The notes under the pieces are model-generated. The model made no database searches. It was not told the origin of the DNA and was given only the letters and a program-made list of their open reading frames with translations. From NCBI RefSeq assembly GCF_000835495.1, contig NW_015622541.1, positions 5,270,001-5,334,000 on the forward strand: a stretch of DNA of 64,000 bases. The letters are read 5' to 3'. Made by a program: the position numbers and the translations under genes. The DNA comes from Cladophialophora immunda. Its lineage: Eukaryota > Ascomycota > Eurotiomycetes > Chaetothyriales > Herpotrichiellaceae. Shown in pieces: positions 62,321-64,000 of the stretch (position 1 is its first letter; every line of letters begins with the position of its first letter).

Positions 62321-63504
62321 CAACCAACGACAACCAATTGAGGGGGGGGAAGGGTGGTCCATTTTGTCTCTTTTCTCCGGGAACACGGCACCCTATCACT
62401 ATGTATTATGTTAGACTAACCATCCTGTATTCTATTGCGGACCTTCACGACTTCCGTATTGTTATGTCATGTCGTGGATGAAATGGGAAAAAAAATTTGG
62501 CAGACTCGACCAGTGCCTCTCCTTTTTCTTTTCTTGTCGACGCCAATTGTTGCCTTTCGGAAGCCTCCCCCTCCAGCATCCCATCGCCCATCAGGCTGAA
62601 ACTCAAGTGCCCATACCACCTCTCGACGGAAGGGACTATCATTATTATTCCCTCGACAAGGGTCCCCTCTATATCTACCTAGGTATCTTTGTGTAGCTAA
62701 TGACTACTTTCCCGGACTGGCACAGCTAACGACCAGTCAATGGGCGGACTCGACGATATGAAGCACGGCAAGGTACAGCACACTATCAAAGCGGTAGATA
62801 CCCTGTACCCGACCAGCAAATCGCGGACGAGAAGTTGGTTATAGTTACGTTGCACCTCGGCCGGAGTACGGAGTACATGACATGAAGCGTACGGGGCTAT
62901 TCGAAGCGAGAAACGAACAATCTTTGGCAACTTTTATTGGCTGTGGGATCTCGATGGCAAGGGGAGACCAGACACTTGGGACGTGGACAGGACAGCACAG
63001 GCTGGGCAACATTAGTGCCATGTGTATTGGATACAGTACTACAGTGATGAACGCCCGCTGGATGAAACTCGCCATTACTTGCTCCCCCCGTCGTGATTGT
63101 GCTCTCCGTCCCAAACCCATGACTAGCCCGTCCGCTGGAAGAGCATCCATACGCCCTTGATACTACCACTACATTCCCGACCATCGTAAAGAAAGAACGG
63201 TATTAACGTTGATGTGGACGTGCTCGTCATCTGGTGCTCGAAGCTCGCTGGGCTGCTTCGAATATGGTCCATCAGGTGAGCATACCCCAGAGTTCTTCAC
63301 AAAGCGTCCATTTGCAGCCGAAGTTGAGTGATACAGCCTTAGCGAAAGCACAGCTTGCATGCTGTCTCCGTGCAAGGAAACAGCGTCCTCAACTTGGCTC
63401 GCGGGCTTCGCCAAATTGTTCGCCGCAGAAGACACCAGAGCTTTTTCTCACGACCCAGACACATTAAAGTGATCCTGAGCCCTTCACCGGCTTCGGCTAT
63501 CCTC
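62321..63504. other. intergenic between convergent genes
   Basis: 3' flanks of the vWA gene and KOG1. It contains one TACCTAGGTA palindrome at 62676-62685. Short overlapping frames only. Confidence 0.6.
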
Positions 63505-64000
63505 TCAGTAGGTCACCAAACTCACGTGCCCATCTCCCAACGCTGCACACGCCAGCAACATGCGGTGCGGATGGTATGCTGTAGCCACTATCGGAGCATG
63601 ATGCCCCCTGCCTGCAAGGCCGCCGCCGACAACATGCGCCATCCGACTGCTCGAGGGTTCAAAGATGCCCAACGTGTCCCCATTTGTATTGAACGATTTC
63701 ACTTCATGCTTGTCGGTGCCCACGGCGAAGACTGGAGCGTGTTCATGGACGGAGAGACTGCGTAGCAGAGTCGTCGAGCCTCCCGCCAGAGATGCCGCGG
63801 AGCTGGTACTCCCAAATGCACTCGTACCATCTCTGCCATGCTCGGGCTTCAAGGGCGAAGGAGTTGATGATGTCGCGTTCAACGTCAGAACGGCCTTATC
63901 ATTCCGCAGATCCCACAATTTCACCTCGCCATTCCTGCTTCCCGAAATTAGTTCCCGTACACCACCGCGTTGCATGTGAATGTTCGTGATCCACTGTCTG
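63505..64000 (-). CDS. KOG1: Raptor/Kog1, TORC1 subunit, C-terminal part (partial)
   Basis: The frame enters from the right edge and ends with TGA at 63507-63505; about 164 residues are visible. They read WITNIHMQRGGVRELISGS, NGEVKLWDLRNDKAVLTL, HEHAPVFAVGTDKHEVKSF and ATAYHPHRMLLACAALGDGH, ending VSLVTY. These are the last WD40 blades of Raptor, in which the 'W..N.H...GG.RELVSGS..G.V.LWD.R' and 'HPHRMLLA' blocks are characteristic. A serine-rich loop (about 30 residues) separates two blades. Raptor recruits substrates to the TORC1 kinase and so represses autophagy when nutrients are present. The start and the HEAT region lie outside the window. Confidence 0.9.
   Translation of the reverse strand, partial: RQWITNIHMQRGGVRELISGSRNGEVKLWDLRNDKAVLTLNATSSTPSPLKPEHGRDGTSAFGSTSSAASLAGGSTTLLRSLSVHEHAPVFAVGTDKHEVKSFNTNGDTLGIFEPSSSRMAHVVGGGLAGRGHHAPIVATAYHPHRMLLACAALGDGHVSLVTY

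Noticed and set aside
61523..62386. 287-codon minus-strand frame
   Set aside because: Mirror of the GC-rich vWA gene; Ala/Val/Arg composition typical of antisense to C-ending codons.

Overview
This window is nuclear DNA of a filamentous ascomycete (Pezizomycotina). The genes are spaced a few hundred to two thousand bases apart on both strands. Their introns are short (about 48-225 nt, GT-AG, several with a CTRAC-type branch point). Several gene families are fungal: the C-terminal part of a fungal-specific transcription factor, a bZIP with the DUF3425-type tail, a CorA-like membrane protein without the classical GMN motif, a homeodomain regulator of the HtfA/Htf1 type, and an SCP2/phytanoyl-CoA dioxygenase fusion. 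I cannot fix the class from sequence alone; Eurotiomycetes or Dothideomycetes look most likely. I see no mobile element, rRNA, CRISPR or convincing tRNA.

Layout, left to right. 1-7 kb: the 3' end of a transcription factor, a GNAT acetyltransferase, a CorA-like membrane protein and a small KGG-motif stress/conidiation-type protein. 7-15 kb: a homeodomain regulator on the minus strand with about 4.7 kb of gene-free DNA upstream, then a HAD phosphatase. 15-25 kb: a housekeeping block with the ribosome-assembly GTPase NUG1, the histone-fold subunit DPB4, a metallo-beta-lactamase-fold protein, the proteasome ubiquitin receptor RPN13, and ribosomal protein eL6, which is divergent from RPN13. 25-33 kb: a sterol-desaturase/fatty-acid-hydroxylase family protein, a zinc alcohol dehydrogenase and a C2H2 zinc-finger regulator. 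33-43 kb: an uncharacterised serine-rich protein, SWC5, a carotenoid oxygenase and a fatty-acid elongase with a very long C-terminal extension. 43-53 kb: a sideroflexin, the SCP2-PhyH fusion, a bZIP factor and an ADGF/ADA2-type adenosine deaminase without a signal peptide. 53-64 kb: the large autophagy gene ATG2, a von Willebrand A-domain protein and the 3' end of KOG1 (Raptor).

Most genes are individually regulated and do not form a pathway. Lipid metabolism recurs (elongase, SCP2-PhyH fusion, desaturase-like protein, and the lipid-transfer protein Atg2). Three or four developmental or stress regulators are present. ATG2 and the TORC1 subunit KOG1 lie about 4 kb apart and belong to the same nutrient-response axis. 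Exon boundaries were worked out by hand from reading frame, splice consensus and remembered family motifs; they are models, not observed transcripts. The least conventional points are the elongase extension, the SCP2-PhyH fusion, the large upstream region of the homeobox gene and a 261-codon orphan frame downstream of ATG2.
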